The notes below the pieces were generated by a model. It ran no database searches, was not told the origin of the DNA, and was given only the letters and a program-made list of their open reading frames with translations. From Planctomycetota bacterium (GTDB lineage: Bacteria; Planctomycetota; Planctomycetia; JALXBF01): a stretch of 56,770 nucleotides of DNA. The position numbers and the translations under genes are program-made. Below are positions 35,310 through 42,818 of the stretch, piece after piece. Location: contig JALSID010000285.1 of assembly GCA_026981825.1 (NCBI GenBank), positions 1-56,770 on the forward strand, in the 5' to 3' direction. Position 1 is the stretch's first letter, and each line of letters opens with the position of its first letter.

Positions 35310-36257
35310 TCAGAACGGACGATTGAGGCCACGGAGGTGGGGGTAACGTTGGAGCGCCTGGCGGAGAGCCCAGGCGCGTTTCAAGCGTTGAAGGGGGCCA
35401 CGATTGCCAAAGCGGAGCCGGCCGCGCACGTAGCGGCTAGTCCACCCGTCGAACTGTTGATAATACGGCGCCGGCCAGACACGCCCACGCCCTACCAGGA
35501 TTTTCACCCCCTCAATGGCAGCTACGCCCGCACAAAGCTGGCACGCCCCTCCGAAGCTCGGCGCCCGGTCCTGTTCCACATCAACCGCGTCCCGGTCGAA
35601 GTAAGCGAGGTGCAGCCCCCGGGGGGCAAGGCCAAGGGCAAAGGCGATCAGCGCCTCCAGATACGTGCCGCACGAGGAGAAATCGAAATACTCTTCGGCA
35701 CTCATGCCGTGGGGGCTAAAGACGAGCCACGCGACGCCAAAACCAACAGGGCCGGCCGTGATCGCCCAGATGCCCCGCTCATGGCACACCCGAAATAGCC
35801 ACCTCCGTAAACCCACCGCGAAGAAGTCGACTCCGTCCACGAACAGATCGGCCCCCTCAAGGAACTCGGCGATGTTCTCCTTCGAAACCCCCTCCGAGAA
35901 CACGCGGATCTCCGCCTCAGGATTGATCTCACGGATCACAGAGGCCATCGCATCGGCTTTGTTCCGCCCCAGGAACTCGGTCGTGGCGCCATACTGGCGG
36001 TTGAAGTTGGCCACCTCAAAGGTGTCGGGATCTGCGATGCGAAAGCGGCCCACCCCGGCCCGGGCAAAGGTCACCGCGTGGATACCCCCCACGCCCCCCA
36101 TGCCGGCGATCGCAACGCAAGCCTCCCGAAGAAGAGCTTGCTCCTCGCCCGTCACCAGCCCAATGTTGCGCGCAAACGCCTCCTCGTACGACCAGCCTGC
36201 CCGCCTGGCCTGAGCGGACACCTTCGCCGAGCGGCCAAACAGAGCCGAAAGCTGCAC
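35310..36257 (-). CDS. ThiF/MoeB/E1-like adenylyltransferase
   Basis: The 315-residue E1-superfamily enzyme activates a carboxylate with ATP. Motifs: GMGGVGG (52-58; the usual final Ser/Cys is Gly), acidic strand end IADPDTFEVANFNRQ with Asp76/Asp78, Asn84 and Arg87, Lys100 in GRNKAD, DGVDFF (141-146) with the Mg-binding Asp144, and the closing helix AAIEGVKILVGRG. Two Cys pairs or singles (Cys196; CQLC at 239-242) could form a catalytic or zinc site. The start GTG 36257 is chosen because GGAGGG lies about six bases before it and avoids overlap with the HlyD gene (40 bp upstream). It is last in a leftward operon with an exporter and an N-acyltransferase. The acceptor is unknown, and no ubiquitin-like or MccA-like peptide gene is seen here. 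Confidence 0.88.
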   Translation of the reverse strand: MQLSALFGRSAKVSAQARRAGWSYEEAFARNIGLVTGEEQALLREACVAIAGMGGVGGIHAVTFARAGVGRFRIADPDTFEVANFNRQYGATTEFLGRNKADAMASVIREINPEAEIRVFSEGVSKENIAEFLEGADLFVDGVDFFAVGLRRWLFRVCHERGIWAITAGPVGFGVAWLVFSPHGMSAEEYFDFSSCGTYLEALIAFALGLAPRGLHLAYFDRDAVDVEQDRAPSFGGACQLCAGVAAIEGVKILVGRGRVWPAPYYQQFDGWTSRYVRGRLRFGNRGPLQRLKRAWALRQALQRYPHLRGLNRPF

Positions 36258-36297
36258 AACGTCCCTCCGCTTCGACCTTCCTCCGGTGGTGGCGCGG

Positions 36298-37359
36298 TCA
36301 AGGCCCTCGCGCGTCGGCGACCTCCGAAGACTCCGACGCTTCGATGACCACGTCCACACGCAGCCCCACCGGAAGCCGAACGCTTTCGTCCAGATCGATC
36401 CAGGCTTCTAGAACCCTCGTGTCGTATCGCTCTCCGGGCTCGAAGGAAAACAGGCTCTTCGAACGCACGATGCCCGAGACGGACGTCACGCGGCCCCGGA
36501 ACTGTCGGTCAGGGAGCCCGTCCACGGTCACCGTCGCCGGCGCCCCGATCCGAAGCCGCGGCACGTCGTATTCCTCAACAAAGGCACGCACGCGACTGCG
36601 CGAGTCGTCGACCACCACCACGGCAGCCTCAACCGTCGTCGGACCAATCACTTCCCCCACCCGGCAGTTCACATCCACGACGATTCCGTTCACGGGCGCC
36701 CGGATCGTAAGCTTCTCCAGCAGGGCCTCAAGCTGACGGACGCGCGACCGAGCTGCGTCCAGTTCCGCCTCGGCCGCCTGTCGCCGTTCGGTTCTTGCAC
36801 CGGCCTGGAGCAACTGCAATTCCGCCGCCGCAGCCGCCTGCTCGGCCGCCGCAGCCAGATAGCGTTTCTGCTCGTCTTCGACTTCCTCCCGGCGAGCCGC
36901 GTCGCGTTCCCACAGAGCAACCAGGCGGCGGTAGCGGCTTTCGTGCAGTTGGGCGCGTGCCCGGGCAGCCAGCCAGCGCTGGCGCGCCGCTTCCAGCTCC
37001 TGCGGCCGCGGCCCATTCACGATCTCGGCCAAACGCGCCATCGCCGCATCCGCCGCTGCCTTGGCCTCCTGCAAACGGGCTTGCAGCTCGCTGGCGTCCA
37101 GCTCAAGCAGCGTTGCCCCCTGCGTCACCACCTGGCCGGGAGCAACGTGCACCGCGGCAACCCGCCCGACGAGCTCGGGACGAAGCTCGTACGGTTCCGT
37201 AGCCCCCTCAATCCGCCCTACTGCGAAAATCGGTGCCTCCTCCTGTGGCCGTGGCGGAGCCCCTTCCAGGCGGACGGGACGGCTGCGTAAGTCCATCAGG
37301 TAAGCCAGGCCGCCTACCAGTACCACGGTGATGGTCAACAACGCAATCGGTCGAGTCAT
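36298..37359 (-). CDS. HlyD/DevB-type membrane fusion protein
   Basis: The 353-residue periplasmic adaptor has an N-terminal anchor (IALLTITVVLVGGLAYLM) and a first lipoyl half (VGRVAAVHVAPGQVVTQGATLLELD). A long coiled-coil hairpin (about 95-210, rich in Ala, Glu and Arg) follows, then a second lipoyl half (LTIRAPVNGIVVDVNCRVGEVIG) and a beta-barrel (VRAFVEEYDVPRLRIGAPATVTVDGLPDRQFRGRV, partly). It would connect the inner-membrane ABC permease to the outer envelope. Its ATG at 37359 comes one base after the TGA of the ATPase gene, so translation is coupled. The order permease-ATPase-fusion protein matches DevBCA-like exporters. Confidence 0.9.
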   Translation of the reverse strand: MTRPIALLTITVVLVGGLAYLMDLRSRPVRLEGAPPRPQEEAPIFAVGRIEGATEPYELRPELVGRVAAVHVAPGQVVTQGATLLELDASELQARLQEAKAAADAAMARLAEIVNGPRPQELEAARQRWLAARARAQLHESRYRRLVALWERDAARREEVEDEQKRYLAAAAEQAAAAAELQLLQAGARTERRQAAEAELDAARSRVRQLEALLEKLTIRAPVNGIVVDVNCRVGEVIGPTTVEAAVVVVDDSRSRVRAFVEEYDVPRLRIGAPATVTVDGLPDRQFRGRVTSVSGIVRSKSLFSFEPGERYDTRVLEAWIDLDESVRLPVGLRVDVVIEASESSEVADARGP

Positions 37360-37360
37360 C

Positions 37361-38098
37361 TCATGCCGCCGTCGATGCTTCGACGAGCCTGCCCGCCTCC
37401 AGTTCGAAGACCCGGTCGGCGTATTCCAGAATCCGCCGGTCGTGGGTGACAACGATAACCGTGTGCTGCCGCGTCTTTGCCAGTTCGCGAAGCAACCGCA
37501 TCACCTTCGCCCCCGTCTGGGCATCGAGCGACGCCGTGGGCTCATCGGCCAGCAGCAAGGGCGGATCGCACGCCAGTGCTCGGGCGATTGCCACACGCTG
37601 ACACTGCCCAACGCTCATGAGGCGGGGATCCTGGTCGGCGCGACCTTCCAGGCCCACGAGTTCCAGCAGTCGCCGAGCCTGCCGCCGAGCGGCCCGCCGG
37701 GAAACGCCGGCCAGAATCAGCGGCAGCATGACGTTCTCCTCGGCAGTTAAACCGCGGAGAAGATGGAACCGTTGAAACACGAAGCCGATCGTACTCCGAC
37801 GAAGCGCACTCCGCTCCGCCTCTGCCAGACCACCCACCTCGGTTCCAAACAACTCTACCTTGCCCGAGTCCGGCCGCAGAACGCAACCGATGATGGACAG
37901 CAAGGTTGTCTTGCCACAACCGGACGGACCGAGCAGGTAGACGCATTCGCCTCTGGCAACCGACAGGTCCACTCCACGCAGGACCTGCTCTACGTGTTCC
38001 CCCCGCCGGTAGCTCTTCGTCACGTGCTCCAACCGAACCGCATCTATCGCGGAGTTGGGGACTCTTTCCAGTGGTGCCGTCGAGCTAACGGTTGCCAT
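37361..38098 (-). CDS. ABC ATPase of LolD/MacB/DevA type
   Basis: The 245-residue ATPase contains Walker A GPSGCGKTT, a Q-loop in GFVFQRFHLL, the signature MSVGQCQRVAIARAL (Leu to Met and the second position Ser-Val-Gly), Walker B LLLADEPTASLD and switch His in VVTHDRR. The FVFQ...LL.GLTAEENVMLPL string is typical of ATPases that pair with FtsX-type permeases. The start ATG 38098 is 14 bp past the permease stop. An open frame continues upstream into the permease gene and is ignored. Confidence 0.93.
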   Translation of the reverse strand: MATVSSTAPLERVPNSAIDAVRLEHVTKSYRRGEHVEQVLRGVDLSVARGECVYLLGPSGCGKTTLLSIIGCVLRPDSGKVELFGTEVGGLAEAERSALRRSTIGFVFQRFHLLRGLTAEENVMLPLILAGVSRRAARRQARRLLELVGLEGRADQDPRLMSVGQCQRVAIARALACDPPLLLADEPTASLDAQTGAKVMRLLRELAKTRQHTVIVVTHDRRILEYADRVFELEAGRLVEASTAA

Positions 38099-38112
38099 GA
38101 GTGTGCCGTCCG

Positions 38113-39234
38113 TTACTGCAGAGCGAGCATGGGATCCACCTGGCGCAGCTTCATGTAGGGGGGTATAGCCGAGGCAAGGGCCACGAGCACCACGGCCAAG
38201 CAACTACCCACCGACAACCACCAGGGGATCCAAATCGGCGCCCGTGGCGTGCTGAATGCCCACTGGATGCCACCGACAACGACCATTCCCACACAACACG
38301 CGATCAACGCCAGGAAGAGCGCCTGGGCCAGAAGCACAATCGCCAGATCGCGGTTGCGGATGCCCATCGCCTTGAGAGCGGCGAATTCGGGCATGCGGTC
38401 CAGTACGGAGGCATACATTGTCTGGGCAACGATGCTGAGCCCCACCAGCATTCCCAGCAGTGTGGCCGCGCCGAAGCTGATGCCCAGGCCGGTGCGCCTC
38501 ATCCAAAAATCGACCGACAGCCGGCTGTACTCTCCGCGGGTGTACACGTCCGCTTCGGGGATGCGCAGTCGGATCTGGTCGCACAAGGCGCGCAGATCCG
38601 CTCCCGGACGGGCGCGAACGAGGATGTAGGAGCACGCCCCCGGTGGTTTGCGGCAGAAGCGGGCCGCCCTGGAGAAGGTGGTGAAGACGTACGGAGCGAC
38701 CAGGAAGCCCATGACCCCCCTGGTGTACGCGACGATCCTGGCTCGTTTCCCGCCGATTTCGCGCACCTCTCCAATGCGGGGCCAGCCCAGCTTGGGCAGT
38801 TCGTAGACATCGACGGTGATCCCGTCTGGCCGGAGGACGTCGCGAGGGTTACCTCGGACGACGTTCCAGGCATTCCCCAGGAGCTCGGGAGGCTCGGCTC
38901 CCACCACGACCACCGCCTCGCGCCCCCCACCAGGCACCGTGATGCTCGACCAACCGATCAAATACGGTGCCGCCGTTTCCACGTCGGGCAGGGCGCGAAT
39001 ACGGTTCGCCCAGGCGGCAGGGATGTCTTCGGCAAAATCGACGTTATGCATGCGGCGGTGGCCCACCCAGATGTCGGCGTCCCCGTAGTCCACCATCAAA
39101 CTGACCTTGCGGATCAAGCCAATAAAAAGCCCCCCTTGGACGTTCATGAGCACGAGCGTGAACGTGAGGCCGAGAAGGGCCATCAAGCATTTCCAAGGGT
39201 CCGCCTTGAGTGTCTTGGTCGCGATGCCCCACAT
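38113..39234 (-). CDS. FtsX-type ABC permease (DevC/MacB-like)
   Basis: The 373-residue protein has one N-terminal helix (LMALLGLTFTLVLMNVQGGLF), a large outer domain (about 45-250) and three C-terminal helices (ATLLGMLVGLSIVAQTMY, VLLAQALFLALIACCVGMVV and LAVVLVALASAIPPY). The conserved ERMPEFAALKAMGIRNRDL-like string appears here as DRMPEFAALKAMG. The phrase YGDADIWVGHRRMHNVDFAED in the outer domain resembles DevC-type proteins. With the ATPase and fusion protein it would form a mechanotransmission-type exporter for a lipid or lipopeptide. It starts 33 bp after the FeeM-like stop. Confidence 0.9.
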   Translation of the reverse strand: MWGIATKTLKADPWKCLMALLGLTFTLVLMNVQGGLFIGLIRKVSLMVDYGDADIWVGHRRMHNVDFAEDIPAAWANRIRALPDVETAAPYLIGWSSITVPGGGREAVVVVGAEPPELLGNAWNVVRGNPRDVLRPDGITVDVYELPKLGWPRIGEVREIGGKRARIVAYTRGVMGFLVAPYVFTTFSRAARFCRKPPGACSYILVRARPGADLRALCDQIRLRIPEADVYTRGEYSRLSVDFWMRRTGLGISFGAATLLGMLVGLSIVAQTMYASVLDRMPEFAALKAMGIRNRDLAIVLLAQALFLALIACCVGMVVVGGIQWAFSTPRAPIWIPWWLSVGSCLAVVLVALASAIPPYMKLRQVDPMLALQ

Positions 39235-39267
39235 GCCTTCGCCTGTATCAGCTTTACCCTCCCGGGA

Positions 39268-39978
39268 CTAGGCCGCGATCCTCTGGGGAGGTTCCCAAAT
39301 CTCCCCCTCCGCGTCCGGATCCAGACCGACAAGGTACGCGAAGTACAGGAAGTCGCTGCGGCTCATGGGGGGCACCTGCAGTCGACTGGCCGGAATCTTG
39401 GGATGGAGGTAGCGGCGACAGATCTCAGGCTTCAAGACGCGGTGCGCCCGGGTTAGATCGAGCCGCAGGCCCACCGCCGGCGCCCCCATCACGTACGGAT
39501 GGGGACGGCATCCCGTGAACGGTTCAAACGCAAAGACCTCCTCGTAGAACCGAGCCTGCTTCGGATGCACGGCGATCACGATGTCGTCGTACCGGGACCA
39601 GTAGCAGTACTGCACGAGTAGCCGCGTCAGCTCAAAGAACACCGATAGCGCGATCCGCTGGTGACCGGGTACAATGGCGAACCCGGTGGCCTCGGCAAGC
39701 CGCCGCCCCTCGCTGCGCAATTCGTTCAGCTCACTGCGGAAGAGAACGTCTGCCGGAATGCCACGGCCGGAATCCCCCACCACGCTCAGCGTCCCAAGTA
39801 CCCGCGTCGGGCCCTGCAAGTAAACCAGCGTGCGACTGGTCGGAAAGGCAAGGTGGGGACTGAAGCGGACCCGCGCCGGATGGGGAGGCGTGTAACCCTG
39901 GCGGCGATAAGTCTCGTACAGAACCCGCAGGGCGAGCAGATACTCTGTCCGGGTCTTCGCGATCCGTGCGTGCATCAT
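39268..39978 (-). CDS. FeeM-type N-acyltransferase (autoinducer-synthase-like GNAT), copy 1
   Basis: The 236-residue protein has the GNAT fold features of FeeM (N-acyl amino acid synthase) and the related exosortase-linked acyltransferases. The N-terminal helix VLYETYRRQGYTPP is followed by a strand VLGTLSVVGDS, the helix R-S-E-G-R-R-L-A-E-A-T-G-F-A-I, and the closing motif AVHPKQARFYEEVFAFEPF. FeeM joins acyl-ACP to an amino acid amine. Here the amine acceptor is unknown. The start ATG 39978 (MMHARIAKTRTEYLLAL) is chosen because the upstream frame is unlike the family. It is first in the leftward operon that ends with the ThiF-like gene, and is 31% or so of the region shared with copy 2 by eye at key motifs only (no calculation made). 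Confidence 0.85.
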   Translation of the reverse strand: MMHARIAKTRTEYLLALRVLYETYRRQGYTPPHPARVRFSPHLAFPTSRTLVYLQGPTRVLGTLSVVGDSGRGIPADVLFRSELNELRSEGRRLAEATGFAIVPGHQRIALSVFFELTRLLVQYCYWSRYDDIVIAVHPKQARFYEEVFAFEPFTGCRPHPYVMGAPAVGLRLDLTRAHRVLKPEICRRYLHPKIPASRLQVPPMSRSDFLYFAYLVGLDPDAEGEIWEPPQRIAA

Positions 39979-40404
39979 GTCCGCCTGTCGATTAGTACCC
40001 CCGAAACGCTGCGCCCCAGCCGTGCGCCGCAGTATCGAAGAAACGTCCGCATTTGTCAAATGTAACGCGTTCGCTGTCAATTTCGGGCCCAGTAGCCAGC
40101 CGGGCCTGGTTCGCACCTCGGAACAGTCGGAGGCACCGTTCCGTTTCGCACAACGAGGCTCCGACGGGTGCGGTCCTACACTTCTATCGGCATCGCAGCC
40201 GTTCGGTACGGGGAGGCGGGGCCGGGGCAAACTCGGGTAGTAGCGGTTGTCCGACCTGTGACCGCAGCGCGAACCCCTGCACGGTGGCTATACACGGTCC
40301 GCTTGCAAGGTAGAGTCCCTTAGAGAGTGTTGACCACGCAAGTCGCACGGGCACCTCACTGACCGGCGAAGAAAAGGCACTTTATACGAGCCGGGGAGGT
40401 GACC
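39979..40404. promoter_or_regulatory. Divergent promoter region of the two acyltransferase genes
   Basis: This 426-bp gap must drive the leftward acyltransferase-exporter-ThiF operon and the rightward second acyltransferase. A candidate rightward promoter is listed separately (40359-40387). For the leftward side I see no clear -35/-10. No LuxR-type box or other palindrome was recognised. Confidence 0.5.
40359..40387 (+). promoter_or_regulatory. Candidate promoter of the second acyltransferase
   Basis: CTGACC (40359-40364) and TTATAC (40382-40387) are 17 bp apart, a fair sigma-70-type match. A strong ribosome site GGGGAGG (40393-40399) lies just before ATG 40405. The leader would be very short, so the promoter may be elsewhere. 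Confidence 0.3.
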
Positions 40405-41199
40405 ATGGGAGCGAACATGTCGCTAGTAGATTCGAGGATTGCCCACACCTGTCAGCCGCCGACGGAACCTGGCCCCGCGTTTCTGGAGTCCGCTCGTCGG
40501 GAACCGGCTCAGCTCGGGCCTGCGTTACGTCTCGCGGAAACGCCCGAGCTACGGCATGCGGCTCTCGACCTCGTTCTCGAGTACTACAAGCGGCAAGGGT
40601 ACGTGCCGCCAGACGCCGTCGCCACCCACGTTCACCGCTACGCACTGGTACCAGGGGCAGAGACGATCGTGGCGTGCGATTCCGATGGGACCGTCCTCGC
40701 CACGCTGACGCTCGTGCCCGACGGCCCCTGGGGCCTACCGATGGATAGCCTCTACCGCGAGGAGCTCACCCGGCTTCGTAAAGAAGGGCGCGTTCTTGCC
40801 GAATGCATCGGGTTTGCCTCCCGGGTGCTGGAACGACACGCGACCCTTCGTTTGGTGGTCTCTCTGACACGAGCGGCGATGTGGTTCGCTTTGCGTTCCG
40901 GCAGAACAGATCTGGTCGTTACCGTCAACCCGCGGCACGTCCACTTCTACGCGCGGCTGTTGCCGTTCCAAATCATCGGAGCAGAGAAGCAGTACGCGGC
41001 CGTGCAAAACGCTCCCGCAGTTCCGCTCCGCTTGAACTTGCTGACCCTTGCCGAAGAGCGGGAGCGGAGGCGGGCGGCTTACCGCAACTACCTGGGCGAA
41101 CTCGACCTGCGTAACCTCCAGACCACCTCGACCTTCCGTCCACCATCACCGGGCGAGTCCGCAACCGATGCTGCAAGCGACCGACAGGAAGCAGACTAG
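40405..41199 (+). CDS. FeeM-type N-acyltransferase, copy 2 (divergent)
   Basis: The 264-residue protein is a paralog of the gene at 39268: VLEYYKRQGYVPP here against VLYETYRRQGYTPP there, RKEGRVLAECIGFAS against RSEGRRLAEATGFAI, and TVNPRHVHFYARLLPF against AVHPKQARFYEEVFAF. These are the recognisable FeeM motifs, and VNPRH..FY is closer to the canonical form. An N-terminal tail of about 40 residues and a Ser/Asp-rich C-terminal tail are extra. The start ATG 40405 is taken for its ribosome site. It faces away from copy 1. The two could acylate different amines, use different chain lengths, or form a heteromer. Confidence 0.82.
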   Translation: MGANMSLVDSRIAHTCQPPTEPGPAFLESARREPAQLGPALRLAETPELRHAALDLVLEYYKRQGYVPPDAVATHVHRYALVPGAETIVACDSDGTVLATLTLVPDGPWGLPMDSLYREELTRLRKEGRVLAECIGFASRVLERHATLRLVVSLTRAAMWFALRSGRTDLVVTVNPRHVHFYARLLPFQIIGAEKQYAAVQNAPAVPLRLNLLTLAEERERRRAAYRNYLGELDLRNLQTTSTFRPPSPGESATDAASDRQEAD

Positions 41200-41333
41200 A
41201 GAACCGCACAGCGATCGGGCAGACGGAAGGTCACGGGACGCCGCCGCAGGATTGGTCTGCCGGGGCGCACCGCGGTATCGCATGCCCCCCCTGTGTCTCT
41301 CTCGTGCGGAGGTCAACCGGGCAAAGCAAGCTC

Positions 41334-42776
41334 CTACGCGAGCAGGTCGCGGATGACCTTGCCCCCTGTCTGGCTTAGCTGTTTGAATCGGCCCTCGTGG
41401 AAGAAGCGGAGCTTGTTGTCATCGAGGCCAAGGATGTGGAGCAAGGTTACGTGGAAGTCCTTGATCGGATGGACGCATTCCACCGCGCGGGCCCCGATCT
41501 CGTCCGTGGACCCGACGACTTCACCCGCGCGCACCCCGCCCCCGGCCAGCCAGACCACCATGGCGTCCTTGTTGTGATCGCGGCCGTATGCCACGCCGCC
41601 CCCTCGGATTCCGTTGTCGGGCGACCGGCCGAACTCACCGGCCCAGATCACGAGCGTTTCCTCCAGCAAGCCTCGTCGCTTGAGGTCCTTGATCAACGCC
41701 GCAATGGGCTTATCGACTGCTCGGATCCGGGCTGCGTGGGCCTTGGCGATGCGATCGTGAGAGTCCCAGCCCGACGAGTAAATCTGCACGAAGCGAACAC
41801 CTCGTTCTACCAGACGCCGGGCTAACAAGCAGCGACGGGCGAAGCTGTCCGTCTCCGGTTCCCCAACACCGTACATCTGCAGCGTCCGTGCGTCTTCGCT
41901 GCTGAGGTCGACGATATCAGGAACTTCCATCTGCATGCGGAACGCCAGCTCGTACGCCTCCAGGCGCGCCGTGAGCGCATCGTGGTGCGGATGCCGAGCC
42001 ATGTGCATGCGGTTGAGCTCGGCCAACAGGTCAAGGTTCTGCCGCTGATGCCATCGCGAAATCCCGGGCGGCGGTGCAATGTCCAGAAGGGGTGCCCCCT
42101 CTGGTCGGAACGCTGTGCCCTGGTAGTAGGCGGGCAAGAAACCGTTGGACCAGTTGGCCGCACCTCCTTGCGGGTAATTGACCTCCGGCAACACCACAAA
42201 GGCAGGGAGGTTCTGGTTCAACGTGCCCAGCCCATAGGTGACCCATGCCCCCACGGCAGGATCGCCACCGAAGCGGTTTCCGGTGTTCATGTGGTAACAG
42301 GCAGTGGGATGATTGATCGACTCCGCCACCAGGCCGCGGTAGATACAGAGCTCGTCGGCCACCTCCGCGAGATGTACCCAGTGTTCGCACATTTCGATGC
42401 CGCTTTGCCCGACCTTGCGGAACCGAAACGGGCTCTTCACGAAGTAGCGCTGTCCGCTGGCCATTGCGGAGGCAAACCGGTCTTTGCGAACGAACCTGGT
42501 CAGGTGTAGTTTGTCCAGTTCGGGTTTTGGATCAAAGGTGTCGATGTGGCTAGGCCCCCCTTCCATGAAGAGGAAGATGCACGCCCTGGCACGGGGACGA
42601 TGGTGGGGCGGCTTGGGGGCGAGGGGGGAACTCGCCGAGCGGCTCTCGTCTGCTGCGACGAGCGAGTTGAAGGCCACGGTGCCCAGGGTCATTCCGAGGC
42701 CATAGAGAAATTCACGGCGCTTCAGCGTAACCAACCGGTGCAGCGCCTTTGGATCGTGCCGCCTCTCACCTCGCAT
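41334..42776 (-). CDS. DUF1501 secreted sulfatase-like protein
   Basis: The 480-residue protein has a twin-arginine-like N-terminus (KRREFLYGLGMTLGTVAFNSLVAA) and the DUF1501 pattern: CIFLFMEGGPSHIDTFDPKPEL, then VSPFRFRKVGQSGIEMCEHW-like text, N-H-P-T-A-C-Y-H-M-N-T-G, and near the end VIWAGEFGRSPD...GRDHNKDAMVVWLAGGGV. DUF1501 proteins share the alkaline phosphatase/sulfatase fold and nearly always follow a DUF1549/DUF1553 gene in planctomycetes. That partner ends 42 bp upstream. The biochemical role is unknown. The ATG 42776 start follows GAGGTG. Confidence 0.92.
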   Translation of the reverse strand: MRGERRHDPKALHRLVTLKRREFLYGLGMTLGTVAFNSLVAADESRSASSPLAPKPPHHRPRARACIFLFMEGGPSHIDTFDPKPELDKLHLTRFVRKDRFASAMASGQRYFVKSPFRFRKVGQSGIEMCEHWVHLAEVADELCIYRGLVAESINHPTACYHMNTGNRFGGDPAVGAWVTYGLGTLNQNLPAFVVLPEVNYPQGGAANWSNGFLPAYYQGTAFRPEGAPLLDIAPPPGISRWHQRQNLDLLAELNRMHMARHPHHDALTARLEAYELAFRMQMEVPDIVDLSSEDARTLQMYGVGEPETDSFARRCLLARRLVERGVRFVQIYSSGWDSHDRIAKAHAARIRAVDKPIAALIKDLKRRGLLEETLVIWAGEFGRSPDNGIRGGGVAYGRDHNKDAMVVWLAGGGVRAGEVVGSTDEIGARAVECVHPIKDFHVTLLHILGLDDNKLRFFHEGRFKQLSQTGGKVIRDLLA

Positions 42777-42818
42777 ACCACACCTCGTCGCGTCCGTCAC
42801 CCTGTGCACGCGCCACGG

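Noticed and set aside
38101..39456. 451-residue ORF antisense to the permease gene
   Set aside because: His/Asp/Gln-rich shadow of the permease, with no motif.
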